From Acanthaster planci (taxonomy: Eukaryota > Echinodermata > Asteroidea > Valvatida > Acanthasteridae), in assembly GCF_001949145.1 (NCBI RefSeq), contig NW_019091727.1, forward strand, positions 69,798 through 94,644: a stretch of DNA of 24,847 nt, in the 5' to 3' direction. The translations under genes and the position numbers were made by a program. Positions 1-11,100 of the stretch are shown here, piece by piece. The number at the start of each line of letters is the position of its first letter. Within the stretch, counting starts at the first letter, position 1. Under the pieces are notes generated by a model. It did no database searches. It was given only the letters and a program-made list of their open reading frames with translations, and was not told the origin of the DNA.

Positions 1-2263
1 AAAAAGAACACTTACAGTATATACTGGCTCCTGAGGTCTTATATCACACTGAAAATTGTCACAGCTTGCCCTTCCTCTAAACTTTTCTCCTGAGAATTTG
101 GGGCAGCAAATCACTCTCCCCACTTATGGCTACCGCCAACACTGGATTTTCAATCCACATTGACAAGGTCGAAACTTAATATAATTCTGGCTTGAGAGCT
201 ATCGCTCAAACTTGTGCTATCGCACCACAGGCCTGTCAGTGTCTCTCCCCCAGAACCACACCCCAGTATTTTAGGCTATCACTGCTGGACAACGCCTCAG
301 TGAGCAGGCACTATAAAACACTATTCAGGTCCCCATGCCTGGTGTGTACCCATGCAGGTGTGAACCATACAGGACCCCACCTTACTTTGCATAAAAGGGC
401 ATATAAGGAAATTTGGCCAACTTGGCAACATACAGTTTGTGTCTTTAAATTAATCAAACACTTGGCGTAAAATATCACTGACTTGTGACAGGTATTGAAA
501 ACTACCTGTTTTAGAATCTTCCTGAGGCTTAGAGTAAACTCACGGCTTGAACTAAATTATCAGTTTCTTCGTTATTACCCCAGGTTTACACACTATTTTG
601 TCTTGAGCCACAACTTGAGTCACTTCTCTTAGAGTTGACCTGTTCAGCAGCGGATCTAGCTTTTTACTTAAATGGGGTATCACTACCCCCACCCCAACCT
701 TGAATATTCGAAATGAAAATGCCTTTTTCCTGCAATCTGAGGCAAACGAGAAGGGTGGCTTGGAATGTTGTTTTTTAACTCTTTTTTTTCTCTCATCACA
801 ATTTCGCCTGGCCGCTCGAGAGAGCTTTTTGCTTTTCAGCTTTATTTCGCTGTAAATGCAACTGACACTTTTGGTGAAAATCCCAAAATCCTGATCGTGG
901 TTTACAAGCCCTGTATGTTTGGTTCATCAGTTGTACATTGTACATGTAGCTTAGCCATTCTTGCAACGTTTCTCATATGATTGAATGTACAATCAAGAAT
1001 CAACAATGCATGCAACAAACTGTAATTCCTGACCTCTGAAGGCAGAAAAATAGGTTTCATGACTTTGGTGAATACACATGGATCTGGGGTAAACCCATTT
1101 GGGAGGCTTGTGTATTGATAGATGTTGAAATTAAAAAAAACAAAACAAAACCATGTTCTTGTGCGATGGGCACCGAGTATTAAGCATCGTGTAAGTCAAC
1201 AAATGCCATGTAACATTTTTGTTCAATAAATAAATTGCTGACTGCAAAGTAATTTCTATGATATTAAAACGATTGCATTCCACATACTTATTTAAATCGT
1301 TAAAATTTATCTGTGTGACATGGTCGACCCCCCCTTGAATCCAACTGATGACCAGAAACAGAATGCTTCATTTTTTTGGCCTATAAAGTTGATTACAAAA
1401 GCGCTCATTTAGATTTTTATCTTATTTGGGGAATTTCTTATATGGATATAATGCGATTGAAGCAATGTTTTAGCCTAATTATACCATCAATCATTATACC
1501 AGCACAGGCCTATGCTGCTGTAAGTTGAATTTCGGTATTTCCTAAATTGTTTTTAAAGTAACAAGAAATAAGTATTCTATTATAATTGACATGCGCAGGT
1601 TATGTCATCTTTTCGTGTATGGTTTGCTGTGCCAAATTTATTTATGGTATTTCTGAATTTAAACCATATCAATTGAACAAGATAGAATAATAGGTGAATA
1701 AATGGATTTGTGTTAAGTTGGTCATTTTGTAATAATTATGCTAAAACAATGGCACATATTTCGACATAATTTTCTCAACATTGCATTTCTTTCTTTCATC
1801 ACATTACGTACCCTACGTACCCATTTACTCCTGTGTGGAGAGAAGCAATGAGTGGCAAATTTAAAGTGCCTTCCCTCAGGAGCACACGCACCATTACCCA
1901 ACAGGATGGTCTCAAACTCATGCCACAACCTGCATTCAGCCAATGACAAAACACGTGCCCTTGACCAGAATTACGACCAAGGGAAACTGCAATGTTAATT
2001 TTGTGTATTATTTTTGTAATAATTAAGAGTTAAGCCAATTAAGGCTAATCAAACGTAAATCCCACAATTCGTCATAAAGAAGTTAAATAACAATGTTGAA
2101 AGTGTTCAGGTGTTAAACAGTTCGGAATCAATTATTGAATGCTAATAATTCAGTATACAATAAAAAAATTACGGCTAACACACAGGACGTTTTATTTTTA
2201 GAATTTCTCCGTTTTTACCGTTTTGCCGTTTTTTATTTTTATTTATTCATTACATCCTGCAAC
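1..2263. other. AT-rich intergenic DNA, no gene seen
   Basis: No open frame here has splice context or family resemblance. Positions 180-480 are more GC-balanced and contain GCTATCGC words in a short imperfect hairpin (about 191-225), possibly an old repeat. There is an A-rich run at 1131-1150. TACATGTA words are almost absent (one near 940-950), in contrast to the rest of the window. Confidence 0.5.
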
Positions 2264-2610
2264 TGTCTTTGTTGACCAACTGTTAGTTAAATATACCCAA
2301 TTAAAAAGGTGTAAAAATAGCCAATATGCGATAAGATGTTAATTACCAGTTGGTTAAAATCATTTGCCCAACTATCTGGTTGTAACCAACCAATGGTAAC
2401 TTTTTACCCAATTAAAACTACCCAATGGGTTGGATAAATTGAAATTAACCAGCAGTTGGTTAATTTTTTAACCAACTACTTGCTAACGTTTTACCAACCT
2501 CGGTTGATTAACGGTTTAACCAACTGTTGAGCTGTTCACCTGCAAATACATGGTTGGTTAGATTTTTAACCAAGTTGGATAAAATTTTTAACCAACGTTC
2601 TGAGAGTGTA
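2264..2610. repeat. degenerate palindromic TTGGTTAA / TTAACCAA repeat element
   Basis: Over about 350 bp the words AACCAACT, GTTGGTTAA, CCCAATTAAA and TTTTTAACCAAC recur many times on both strands, so the region is an array of imperfect dyads that can fold on itself. It ends abruptly at GTTCTGAGAGTGTA (to about 2610), which looks like an element terminus. The left end is not clear. A structured MITE is the likeliest class. Confidence 0.5.
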
Positions 2611-2799
2611 GCAGTCAAAAAGCAAAAACATGTCCAGAAAAGTTCAAGCTAGGAGGGAAAATATACGGAGTCGTTTACTTAGAAAACAGAATTTTTCCGA
2701 CCAGTCTCACAGAATTTGTGCACAGGGTGTCTTTCTGTGGCGAGTAATCAATATGACGAACTTGCATTTTGCTCGTGGTCCTTTACCAAGACTATGCTT

Positions 2800-2972
2800 A
2801 TACTGCTGGGGCTGAAGAAGCAGAAACTCGCCGCCTGAGTGGGCACGAACGTCTCAGTCCAATGCCCGGTTCGCCCGCAGCGGCAGAAACAGCTAGATAC
2901 GTCTGTTTTGGCTAGTAGCTGCATGGGCTTCCCGGAAGATCTGTTGAATTGCGAATTAGGGCCGCGAAAAAA
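2800..2972 (+). other. possible non-coding first exon or promoter-proximal block
   Basis: This stretch is richer in GC and CpG than the surrounding AT-rich DNA and ends in a good plus-strand donor (AAA|GTAAGT, GT at 2973-2974). A 5' UTR exon must exist upstream of the acceptor at 5040-5041, and this is one candidate. Competing donors are CAG|GTATGG (GT at 4597-4598) and ATG|GTGAAT near 4960. The same stretch also has open frames on the minus strand, so it could instead belong to the unidentified minus-strand candidate next to it. Only transcript data can decide. Confidence 0.2.
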
Positions 2973-3236
2973 GTAAGTGGAGCAAGGAACTCATGCACAG
3001 AGGTGGTTACCGAAGTTAATTGTAATGCGGCCAACTGACGGATCTGTCGCTGTTTTGCGGGGGGCTGTTGCTTGCGCAGACCGGATTTTCTTGTCATCGC
3101 TGTCTGATGCCAGTTTACTTTTGTCTTTTAAGCGTATTAGTTTGTTTCTTTTCTTTGTCTCCTCGATGATAGGCTCAAGAGCTGGTTTGGCGTCTTGGTA
3201 TTTGGGTTTGGAAAGCAAGTTTTTCATGTGAGGTAC

Positions 3237-3336
3237 CTTGGTCAGTGATTTCCTTCGTGAAACTGGCAGCGTACATCATGTTTGTCTGTGCCGTGCGAAA
3301 AGCGTGAGTGGCAAACCCATGGTCATGCGCCAATGC
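3237..3336 (-). CDS. candidate minus-strand exon following the 3475-3615 exon, unknown protein
   Basis: A 100-nt stretch from an acceptor (TTGCATGCAG, AG at 3338-3337) to a donor (CCAAG|GTACCT after 3237). It starts in phase 0, matching the previous candidate exon across a 138-nt intron, and ends in phase 1. It translates as ALAHDHGFATHAFRTAQTNM and then MYAASFTKEITDQ. Just downstream, shifted by one base, the frame at 2991-3236 stays open with a Lys-rich sequence (VPHMKNLLSKPKYQDAKPAL...), which looks like a natural continuation. Either a splice site is misjudged, or one base is inserted and this is a pseudogene or a sequence error. No family recognised. Confidence 0.28.
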
Positions 3337-4600
3337 CTGCATGCAACATATATAGAATGCATTGCAATAAGCCTTTTGCGAGTTAAATTTGAATAAAATC
3401 TGGTACACTGAGTGATCTGATTGCACATAAACTAACAATTTGAATTTCCCAGACTAAAGGCACTCTTGCTATACCTCCTTATTCGGGACGAGCTTTTGCA
3501 TAGCGACCACCATCTCTGGAATTACTGGTTCCTTTGTATCGTTATCCATTGAAATTGCAAGGCGTCTTATATTTTTTATAACCAAGGAGGAATTAGGATC
3601 CAGAAGGAGTTTGAACTGCCCGGGCTACGACATCGCCCTCCGGCATGCATACCCGTTATGTCCATATAGGCAGAGCGCGGCACCACCTGTTTCACAACCA
3701 TAAGCCCTCTTTGTAACGCATGATCATCGCCGCAATTTTTCACTTGTAATCTGCATCCTTAAAAGTTGGGTACCGCAGTATAATAAGTTGAATATTCATG
3801 CCATCGTTGGTGCTTGGTATGTTCTGACAACATCAAATTTAATGCTTGCGCAATTGCGTGTATTGGGCAGTGTGCCCTAAGTGTTCATGTGCAGTCGTTG
3901 CCCATGTCGAACTCTTTCTTCTGCAGTTATTTTGAGAATAAATAGCCAAGTTGTTTATAAGATGCTGTGTTTTATTTGAATCATTTTTATTACGGCATTT
4001 AGACAAAAAGGTATTTTATTAGATCTCACGAACACTCCTTGTGATGAAATAGCGCATCTTTGTTGTGAGCTTGACTGTCCAGTGCTGGTCCGAGTCAACA
4101 TTTGTTGGTGGCGGGCCCGTATTAGCCAAATTCATACAAAGACTTTGAAAACTGATATCGACAAGAATATAAGATTAAACCAGTGCTCTGAAATATATGA
4201 TTGCCGAGCTTTCGGTAACTGAGTACCTTGTTCAGGGCAAGCAGATGATCATGTAATTGCAAACAAAGCACACCAAATATTGCTAGGATAGTAGTAGCCC
4301 ACTTGTACGGCAGGCAGTAATCGGACATTTATGGAAAGTTTACTATTGTTTGTCTGACTAGGCAGCAATGCTCATCGACCACTTTGAAGTATCAGAGTTG
4401 TAACTCCTTCTGTGTCCTTCGTCTATGGTGTAACCAAGCAAAATCTTGCCCCGAATCACGAGGTACAGCAACGACAGTGTCTTTAGTATGGAGAACTCAG
4501 TGTACCAGGTTTTATTCAAGGTTAACTCGCAAAAACTATGCTGGCTACTTACCTCAACCTGTTCAGCGTGATGATCTGTTTCCTGTGATGTTGCAGGTAT
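3336..4600. repeat. diverged inverted duplication (arms about 3336-3611 and 4402-4600)
   Basis: Four blocks match collinearly in opposite orientation: 3601-3611 with 4402-4412, 3449-3498 with 4439-4491 (about 41 of 50 plus a 3-nt gap), 3374-3413 with 4495-4534 (37 of 40) and a GTTGCA(TG)CAGG block at about 3336-3350 with 4588-4597. The spacer is about 790 bp. The match covers both exon-like and intron-like sequence of the minus-strand candidate, so it is a DNA-level duplication or a pair of repeat copies rather than retained exons only. Confidence 0.6.
3475..3615 (-). CDS. candidate minus-strand exon, unknown protein
   Basis: On the minus strand a 141-nt open stretch runs from an acceptor (GGGCAG, AG at 3617-3616) to a donor (AAGGAG|GTATAG, GT at 3474-3473), phase 0 at both ends. 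It translates as FKLLLDPNSSLVIKNIRRLA..., including MDNDTKEPVIPEMVVAMQ and ending KLVPNKE, a balanced, helix-prone composition unlike the repeat-derived frames around it. Translation could alternatively begin at the ATG at 3549. A TATAAAAAA run precedes that ATG by about 30 bp. I do not recognise the family. A diverged inverted copy of the last part of this exon and its following intron lies at 4402-4600, which weakens the case for a single-copy gene. Confidence 0.3.
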
Positions 4601-5041
4601 GGGGCTAAAGCAGGGCTTCGGAAAATCATTCCTAAATAATTGTTATCAGTCCCTGTGATGATAAATTGCAAAACGTGCATAAATTATGATAATTTATGCT
4701 TTTGTGATTTAAAGTTAATGAGATGATCTCATCCATCAGGATGCATGGTGGCGCTCTCAGTCAGCCGTATGCACTAGCCTAATGCGAGCTAGCGACTTCG
4801 TCAGGCCTTAGAGCACACGTTATTTCGAGCCGTAGCATGTATGTACACTGTACAGATGCAGACAACCTGTATGTGGTCAGTTGATTTTGGACGTACATCG
4901 CCGTGATAAGATACAGTGCCTTAACGTGTTGTTTTCTGTATTATGATTTTGTAGAACATGGTGAATGAAAGGAAGTAGGCCAAGGCCTAGTGTGAACATG
5001 GCAAACACCTTTTTGGTTGAATTAGTTTGATTTTTGCTCAG

Positions 5042-5105
5042 CAGAACAGTATGGGTCAGAGCACTTCATCAACATCGGTGTCGAATTCCAACAGCACCAA
5101 TAGAG
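5042..5105 (+). CDS. NEURL1: neuralized exon with start codon (coding 5051-5105), N-myristoylation signal
   Basis: This small exon follows a good 3' splice site (TTTGATTTTTGCTCAG, AG at 5040-5041). It carries nine bases of 5' UTR and then ATG at 5051. It encodes MGQSTSSTSVSNSNSTNR plus the first base of a glycine codon, ending GAG|GTACAT at 5105. Gly2 with Ser6 fits the N-myristoylation consensus, and vertebrate NEURL1 also starts with a myristoylated MG...SS peptide, so membrane anchoring is probably conserved. The phase 1 end matches the phase of the next exon. Because an acceptor lies just before the ATG, the transcription start must be further upstream. The exon has no domain of its own; the assignment rests on phase, splice sites and resemblance to the NEURL1 N-terminus. 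Confidence 0.72.
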
Positions 5106-8100
5106 GTACATGTATGATGTACATTAATATGGTTAATACTTGTCACGTAGGCCTACATGTACGTGTATATAGTAGCATGTAATTTTCGCTATTGGAGAGT
5201 GTTCCATCGGGTGTTGCTCACTTCGCCCCACTTTCACTTCACCCCATTTCCACTTCACCCCATTGATTATTGTTCATTCTATTCTTTAGTAACAGATAGG
5301 CATAGGCCTATGATGTAGATGCAACAACAAATAACAAGTAAAAACATGTAATGTTTGCAGTTTGAGTACCCAAATAAAAATCAGACAAAACCCAACTTTC
5401 AGCATGTTCAGAGGCCAAAACAATGCTTCTGATTTCCCGACCGCTGGACCGAAATTTTTCAGCGAGACCCTAAAATTTTTATTGGCAAGTTAGAAAATAA
5501 AAGTTTTCTTTGTGTTTCGTTGTTGCTGTGGTAAAATCACGTGAGCAAAGTGCTGGTTCCCGCCGTGCCGTACCCATGTAAGAGAATGCAGGATGGAGTG
5601 TGGCAACCAGTCTATTCATGTACGTGATGAGAAATAACCCCGATACTAGTCCAACCATATGTATTAATTCACTATAATGGACAACACAGTCGACATTAAT
5701 TTAATGCCGTAGAGTTTTCTATAATAACTTCATGTTGTTTGTGGAACTCCCCTCTCAACCATTTTTTGAAGAGGCTTGTAACACAATCAAGCACAGATGG
5801 TAAAGTGAAATCGGGGCGAAGTGGAAATGGGGCGAAATGGGGATTGGGAGATGGGGCGACGTGGAGATGGGGTGAAGTGGGGATGGGAGGAAGTGGTTGT
5901 TAGGGGTGAAGTGGTTAAGGGTGACGTGGAAATGGGGCAAAGTGACTGTAAACCGTTCCATTTATTACACTTACGTCTGGGCAAAGGAGCAACTCTCCAT
6001 TCACTTTGTACAGGGGTTTGCTTGTTTTCCTTGTTTTTAAACCATGCTTTTTTTTGGTACAGTGTTGGAGATATTCATAGCACATAGGCCTAAACTGTGA
6101 AATTTCAGGCATATTTGATGGAAAGGTCAAGTGTTAAGTTGATAAGTCAGATTTTCCCCATAGACCGCAACACTACGTGTATTTTGCCTCTGAGTTTCGA
6201 ATGTGAAATATAAGAAACATATGGGATGGTGACCAATGGACCAATCACAGAGAAGAATCAAGAATTAGTGACGTTATCCTGACCATGAGAATACTAAGGG
6301 CCTACATCATTTTAGTATTCCTCCGTGATCATGCCTATGCGTAGGGCCTATAACGCCTAGTATAGTTCCAGAGAATTTTATGGATTTTTTTCCATGTTTC
6401 ATGGGTTTGTAAATTATAGGTACATGTTGTAAGATGGGCAAAATGTGAATGTTGAAGTTAACGTTAATCTATCCAATTGTACTCTATAGTAGGCATGGTA
6501 GGCCTCATCATTCAGTATGTATGCATGCTCATGTCATGCAAGTCTTTGATGAAAAATTTCAAATTTGGGAGATTTTGGTTCAATTTACATGCATACTGGG
6601 GTTAAAACAACTGCGCATCATACCTGGTTTACTCATACTCTCCTGGGGTAACTCTCTTGTACCATGGAGGAAGGAAAACGTGCTTGTACTGGTTAACTCC
6701 TATGCTAGCCTTATTGTATGATTAAAATACAACCGTTACATGGCATTTCTGGCCTGCATGCTGTTTGTCACAGTTCCAAACTAGAAAAAAACTTGCAACA
6801 TCCTGAACAATTCTGATCATGATAAATTGTTTTCTTCCTGTTGTTGGACACTGTATCAGGTATTTGTGCAAGAGCCTACCTGCAATCAGGAAGAACATGA
6901 AGAAAATGTTTCAAATGAAAGAAAGTGGAATGGACAGCAGCGTAAATGACATTACAGCAATTCTTGTCATTGATCGACTGAACACCCCCCTTTCCCCCAA
7001 AAGAAACTAACCTCAAACATAGCCACATTCGATCACATTTAAAAAAATTATTCAAATTAATTAAACAACCCATACAAGGAAACTGACTTTAGCTGCATAC
7101 ATGTACATTGTACCAGATGAACAAGGAAATTGATTGGAGATGGACTTGAACGTGTCACCTACATGCACCTGTACATGTTATGATTTATTCAGGGCAGCAG
7201 AAACAAGTTTGCTTGTGTACAATGCAAATGCAATAATACATGTACATACATGTATTTTTAAATTGTTCACCACAAAGACACTTTTCAACAGATTTGAATT
7301 CAAACAGTAAAGAGGAAAATCTTTTTCTAATTAAAATGACTTGACTTGACTTGAGTCTCTGGGACCAAATGGTGACTCAACTGGAATCTTTCATGGAGAC
7401 TTGACTCAAGTACATGTGCAAGCTTATAAGACTCAAGTCTCAAGAAAATTAAGAGCCCTAATTTAGTTTCAGTATGTCTAAACATGCTAAATGAAAAAAA
7501 AAAGTACCGAATTACGACTCACGTGTAGTTGTGTTTTTATTGTATTTTTGTTCAAACTTTGTTACTCAAATTGACTCGAGCTCGATAATTGACTCGACTC
7601 GACTACACAAAGTGACTGACTTGACTTCTTGACCTAATGACTTGACTAGAGTTATAATGTTAAAATGACGCGACCCAACTTACCTAATCAAGTGACTTGT
7701 TACAACACTGCAAGTTAACCCGGGTATGAGTTGACCAATTTTGATTTGGGAGTACATGTACACATAGGCAGAGGTTCTTTATACAGGCTATTCACAATAC
7801 AGATGCCACCGAGAGTTTGTTGCAGTCAACACGGTAGACATGCTGCTGCGATTAAGCGCACTTGTAATTTGTGGATATTAGATTTATTGATGATTTCCCC
7901 GCATGACACAACCGTCATTTTGATTACCCAACACTTATTTGCAATAAGCAAAATCAATCAAGATGCATGTACATGTAAACAAACGTTCAGAAAAAATTCA
8001 AATTGCTGCATGCAGTGCAGTTAGTGAATGAGACTCTGTCGACTATCCCATAATGCACTGCAAGAAGGCCTCTCCATGACTACCTGTTGGTGGTGCACTG

Positions 8101-11100
8101 TATTGTGAATCACAAAAACACGTATTGCAGCATACATGTACCCGGCCACGTGAAATTACACCCCTGAAATCACTGGCTATGCTATTGGAGTTGCTGATAA
8201 AATCAAGTCCAAATTAAATGCAAAATGAATGGGGATTTTTCTGAGGCCAAAGCAACACAAAATGAATGGAGGTTATCAACTGGAAAAGTCTGGTCCAAAG
8301 CAACTAACCTAGGATGGCTATGATGCAGTTACGAGGTTGACTGGGAATGTTTATCATGCAGGTTGTGGGATATTCTGCAATTGTGCCCAAATATGCCATA
8401 AATAACCACATTCTGACATGGGGACTTTGAGAAATCACAGCGGCCAGAGTTAAAAGTTTAGACATGCTACTGTCTTTTAAATGCCTCACTAGCTGACTAG
8501 TACTAGTCTGGTCCATAGGAAATGGGAATTACATGTACAGTGTAGACCAGTCTACCGCTATATACCAAATGGATCGGGAGGCCAACATGTATATTTTTGC
8601 TATGAATCCACCACATGCTAGTTGTTTCATGACCTTTTTTCGGTTTCTCATTGACCCAGAACCATAACAACTTGACTCACGGTTGCCTGCACCTGTACCC
8701 ACTGCCGAGTTGGACCCATGCCAACTTGGACTGAACCATGATCAAATTGGACCTAACCATGGCCATGAGTAACAGCTTTGGTATTAAGCGCAAAATTTAT
8801 ATTGCAGTATTCGAACAGCTTGTTTTGTTCTCATAAAAAAAGAACAGTAAAACTAAATATGCAACCCATGTTAAATGTATCAGTAATAAATTTTGATCAA
8901 AACAGTTTATTTATTTTTACACGCTTTGAATTAAAAATGAAAATCCACATTGAAAAGGATAATTATTTATGCAAATTACTTTACTAAGTGATGATACCGG
9001 TACAAAGTACCAGTAGATATTGCATCCTACATGTATGGTACAGGTACGTACAATGTACATGTACATGTACAGTATGATGGAATAACGAGTCATCATGGTC
9101 ATTGTCATCTAGTGAGCCAATTTGGTATAGCCGTGTGCAAATAAGCGTCTATCTGTGCTGATAAAGCCAATCTCATACATGTACATGTAGAGCTGCTCTG
9201 AATTACTGGTACATGTACCTCAGATGCGCTTCATTTTCAGTGTGCACTCTTTGAATTTACTGTGTACTCATTATTACAAGTCTATCAAGTTAATGAATTG
9301 TTTTGCACTGTTTGCTGTTGCTCTCTGGGTTACTTTGAGCTTGAACACACCGTAACAGACACCCAATCAGCAAATACATGTATGATGACAACCAAATGCG
9401 ATTGAAAATGGAAAATTGATATTTTCCCTTATTTGTCCCCATTAATGTTTGGGTCCTCTAGCATGCGTAGTATAACCAATTTAACTGTAATTTGATGGTT
9501 TTATGATCTATATGTATCGGTACATGACCATGTACATGTATGTGTAATGTGCATCACTTCCTTCTCTACTACACATGAAGCAGCTGTTCTTATTCTGCAG
9601 TGAAATGCATTCCTTTAATTGTACTGTGTACACTCAGGCATGAATTACATTGTACATGTACTGGTAGCATGTCCCAGCCAAGAATAAGAAGTGTCATTCC
9701 TTCTTTCGTCTCGGCTATCACTGCCCCAGCCTGATTTATTTGGCTTGTGTCTCTACTGGGGCATGGCTCAGGTACACATGTAGGTAGCAGTTGCTAGAAT
9801 TGAACAGAATGACCGACACTTACATGTAGTGGGTGTCGGATAAAGGCTACACCATGATTCCCTAAAATGTGGGGTTATACATATATCCTGGGTATTTACA
9901 GTACATGTACATGTAGTTCCCAAGTTTGCTGCTTGAATAATTTGTTATATGCCAGTTAACCCCTTCACGCTGAGAGGGGGATAGACACGCCGTAAAAATT
10001 CAGATCCTCAGCCCGCTTTTCAGCTATTATTCTCGACCCACGCTCGAGTGAACAAGGTGAAATAAGGCAGACCCTGGCTCTTGTATATATGGTAATTCGT
10101 CTTTGTGTGTAGCCCAGAAATGAAAAGACCAAATTTGCATCATAATCACCAGCTTCACGATAGTCCCCACTTTGAAAAGAGGCATGCCACCAAACAATCA
10201 GCCTTTTCACCGTGTAATTCAAAGCGTGCAGAGCAAGCAGGGCCACAAACCAAGAATTTGTGGTTTGGCAGGTGGCCTTCGTGGCCAAGCGAGGCTGGAA
10301 TTCTTGGATTCGGCTTTCGGGAAGAAATTCGCGTCGTCAAGGGGTTAATGTGTTGGTTTAGAAAGGTTTTTTGTTTATTACAATGTGTATTTCATGGAAT
10401 TTTATCGCTCCAATTTCCTGAGCCATGAACAGTTTAATTTAGTGGAAACTCTCAGAATGTGTTTCATCAGTGTTCATTTTTTTCAGGCAGGACAAGGTTT
10501 GCCTTGTGGCCAGAGTCCAGTTTGTTCCAATTTTTTTGCCCTGGTTATGCCTACAGTTACATACATGTACATAGTCCATCCATCTTTCAATACATGGGTT
10601 GTCACCATAACCATGATAACCCAGAAACAAGTGTGGTATGTTTGCTTGTACTTGTACGATAGACTTATGCAGGTCCAATCTCCAATATGTATACATGTAG
10701 GTACTGGTCAGCAGTCGTCCATCAGATCTCGACCAGCAGGTACAACAACAGAACGTCGGAGGACATGTTCAGGTGCCTCAAGTGGTTACCGGCCCAAGCC
10801 TAATCAAAGCCATGGACCACCCACTGCGAGTAGGGTTAGCTGGCCTCATCATGCCATCCAACCGCTAGACTCTCCGCTGCAGCCGGCCAACCAACAGCCT
10901 AGCCTTAGTAACTTCCACTTCCACAAGGTTCACGGCAAGAACATTGTGCTGTCTGGTGATGGCAAGACTGCTTCCCGCATGGGCAGCTTCTGCAATGCGC
11001 TCGTCTTTAGCCACCGGGCTATACATGTAGGGGAGATCCTACATTTTGAGCTAATCCAAAATACGGCAGGCTGGAGTGGGGTGCTTCGCTTTGGTTACAC

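Larger units (their letters stand above)
5106..10700 (+). other. neuralized intron 1 (5.6 kb, phase 1), repeat-rich
   Basis: This is the non-coding interval between the start-codon exon and the NHR1 exon. I see no convincing exon inside it; the open frames are short and composition-driven. It contains the foldback-like pair (5218-5945), the GACTTGACTTG tract (7338-7712), a short degenerate repeat of TTGGAC...AACCATG units near 8700-8765, many TACATGTA palindromes, and the piggyBac-type MITE (9956-10348). A strong pyrimidine tract followed by a CAGGCAG tandem acceptor lies at 10474-10490. It is in phase with the next exon and could be used in an alternative transcript. Confidence 0.7.

Noticed and set aside
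4227-4301. Minus-strand exon-like stretch (WATTILAIFGVLCLQL...) between AAG and GTACTC
   Set aside because: Phases fit the neighbouring minus-strand candidates, but the sequence is short and hydrophobic and has no independent support.
4553-4631. Minus-strand exon-like stretch ending GAG|GTAAGT
   Set aside because: Good donor, but it overlaps the plus-orientation arm of the inverted duplication, so chance or the mirrored copy explains it better.
5755-6130. Overlapping open frames rich in HF/SP or MGRRGDG on both strands
   Set aside because: They are translations of the GGGGTGAAGTGGAAAT minisatellite arm.
10385-10700. Upstream part of the long plus-strand frame as an N-terminal extension of the NHR1 exon
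   Set aside because: Hydrophobic, Tyr/Met-rich translation (TYMYIV, CLYLYD) typical of TACATG repeat DNA. Kept only as an alternative because a strong acceptor is present.
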